A DNA stretch of 5,807 nucleotides. Origin: Polaromonas sp. (GTDB lineage Bacteria; Pseudomonadota; Gammaproteobacteria; Burkholderiales; Burkholderiaceae_C). This document shows positions 5,399 through 5,807 of the stretch, one piece after another (positions within the stretch are counted from its first letter, which is position 1; every line of letters begins with the position of its first letter). The stretch is taken from positions 1 to 5,807 of the forward strand of contig JAJAYS010000279.1 in the NCBI GenBank assembly GCA_026786065.1, in the 5' to 3' direction. The translations under genes and the position numbers were made by a program. Below the pieces are notes generated by a model. It did no database searches. It saw nothing but the letters and a program-made list of their open reading frames with translations, and was not told where the DNA came from.

Positions 5399-5807
5399 AG
5401 GCCGCTGCCAGCCTGTCGCGCCGCAGTTTCATCGGCGCCTCCGCATCGGCCGGCCTGGTCTTTGCCTTTCACATTCCAGCCCCTGGCATGGCACAGACCC
5501 CGGCTGCGCTGCCGGCGGAGGTCAATGCCTGGGTCGTCGTCAACCCGGACGACAGCGTCGTGGTTCGCATCGCACGCTCCGAAATGGGCCAGGGCACGCT
5601 TACCGGCCTGGCCCAGATGGTGGCCGAAGAGCTCGATTGCGACTGGGCCAAAGTCACCACCGAATACCCGACGCCTGGCCAGAACCTGGCGCGCAAGCGC
5701 ATCTGGGGCAACTTCAGCACGGGCGGCAGCCGGGGCATACGCGAGTCGCATGAGTACGTGCGCAAAGGCGGCGCCGCCGCGCGCATGATGCTGGTGCAGG
5801 CCGCCGC
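5395..5807 (+). CDS. Molybdopterin-binding subunit of the same hydroxylase, N-terminal part with Tat signal
   Basis: The first 137 codons of a large subunit of the IorB/aldehyde oxidoreductase type (full members are about 700-770 residues). Residues 8-25 read [18 protein letters not shown], a twin-arginine signal (RRSF then a hydrophobic core) ending near GMAQ, so the folded, cofactor-loaded complex should be exported, carrying the small subunit with it. It is followed by [29 protein letters not shown] (43-71) and the [10 protein letters not shown] helix, then [13 protein letters not shown], all typical of the family's first molybdopterin-binding region. The start is fixed by GGGAG (5384-5388) and the 4-bp overlap with the upstream gene. 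The gene is cut by the window end, so the catalytic glutamate cannot be checked. Confidence 0.93.
   Translation, partial: MKAAASLSRRSFIGASASAGLVFAFHIPAPGMAQTPAALPAEVNAWVVVNPDDSVVVRIARSEMGQGTLTGLAQMVAEELDCDWAKVTTEYPTPGQNLARKRIWGNFSTGGSRGIRESHEYVRKGGAAARMMLVQAA

Overview
The window is high-GC DNA with tight, SD-led, overlapping genes. It reads like a proteobacterium, most probably a betaproteobacterium of the Burkholderiales type. That placement is an inference from gene families and codon use, because no rRNA or other phylogenetic marker is present.

Centre (1864-4779): a persulfide/sulfide-response module. An ArsR-family repressor of the BigR/SqrR/PigS type (3590-3937, minus) heads a leftward operon. 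It is followed by two half-size YeeE/YedE membrane proteins (3165-3593 and 2717-3154) and a TauE/SafE exporter (1864-2754). The genes are coupled by a 4-bp ATGA overlap, a 10-bp gap whose SD overlaps the preceding stop codon, and a probable longer overlap. Transcribed the other way is an ETHE1-type persulfide dioxygenase (4030-4779). The 92-bp divergent spacer is strikingly AT-rich and holds an 8-bp-arm dyad (3963-3994) that covers a perfect TATAAT for the regulator and a TATATT in front of the dioxygenase. With the regulator's start placed at 3937, its two candidate sensing cysteines become Cys41 and Cys107, the same numbers as in SqrR. The likely logic is that persulfide relieves repression, the dioxygenase oxidises glutathione persulfide to sulfite, and the membrane proteins move sulfur oxyanions (thiosulfate or sulfite).

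Left part (1-1863): a membrane-anchored TlpA-like thioredoxin (683-1492, minus) and the N-terminal end of a DUF302 protein (1-114, minus), separated and flanked by decayed DNA. A plus-strand C-terminal piece of a histidine kinase (about 1499-1822) lies between tauE and tlpA. A minus-strand EF-hand protein broken by a stop and frameshifts lies at 199-453. A 10-bp tandem repeat sits directly upstream of the DUF302 ribosome-binding site, and a 7-bp-arm inverted repeat lies at 502-530. This part looks like a patched-together boundary zone.

Right part (4898-5807): the start of a molybdenum hydroxylase operon of the isoquinoline 1-oxidoreductase/aldehyde oxidoreductase type. It comprises a complete two-cluster [2Fe-2S] subunit and the first 137 codons of a Tat-exported molybdopterin subunit, overlapping by ATGA.

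The sulfur module matches a known arrangement (bigR/blh, pigS/blhA/pmpAB), so I do not regard it as a new system. The most notable less-expected items are the kinase relic, the EF-hand pseudogene, the repeat in front of the DUF302 gene, and the divergent operator.
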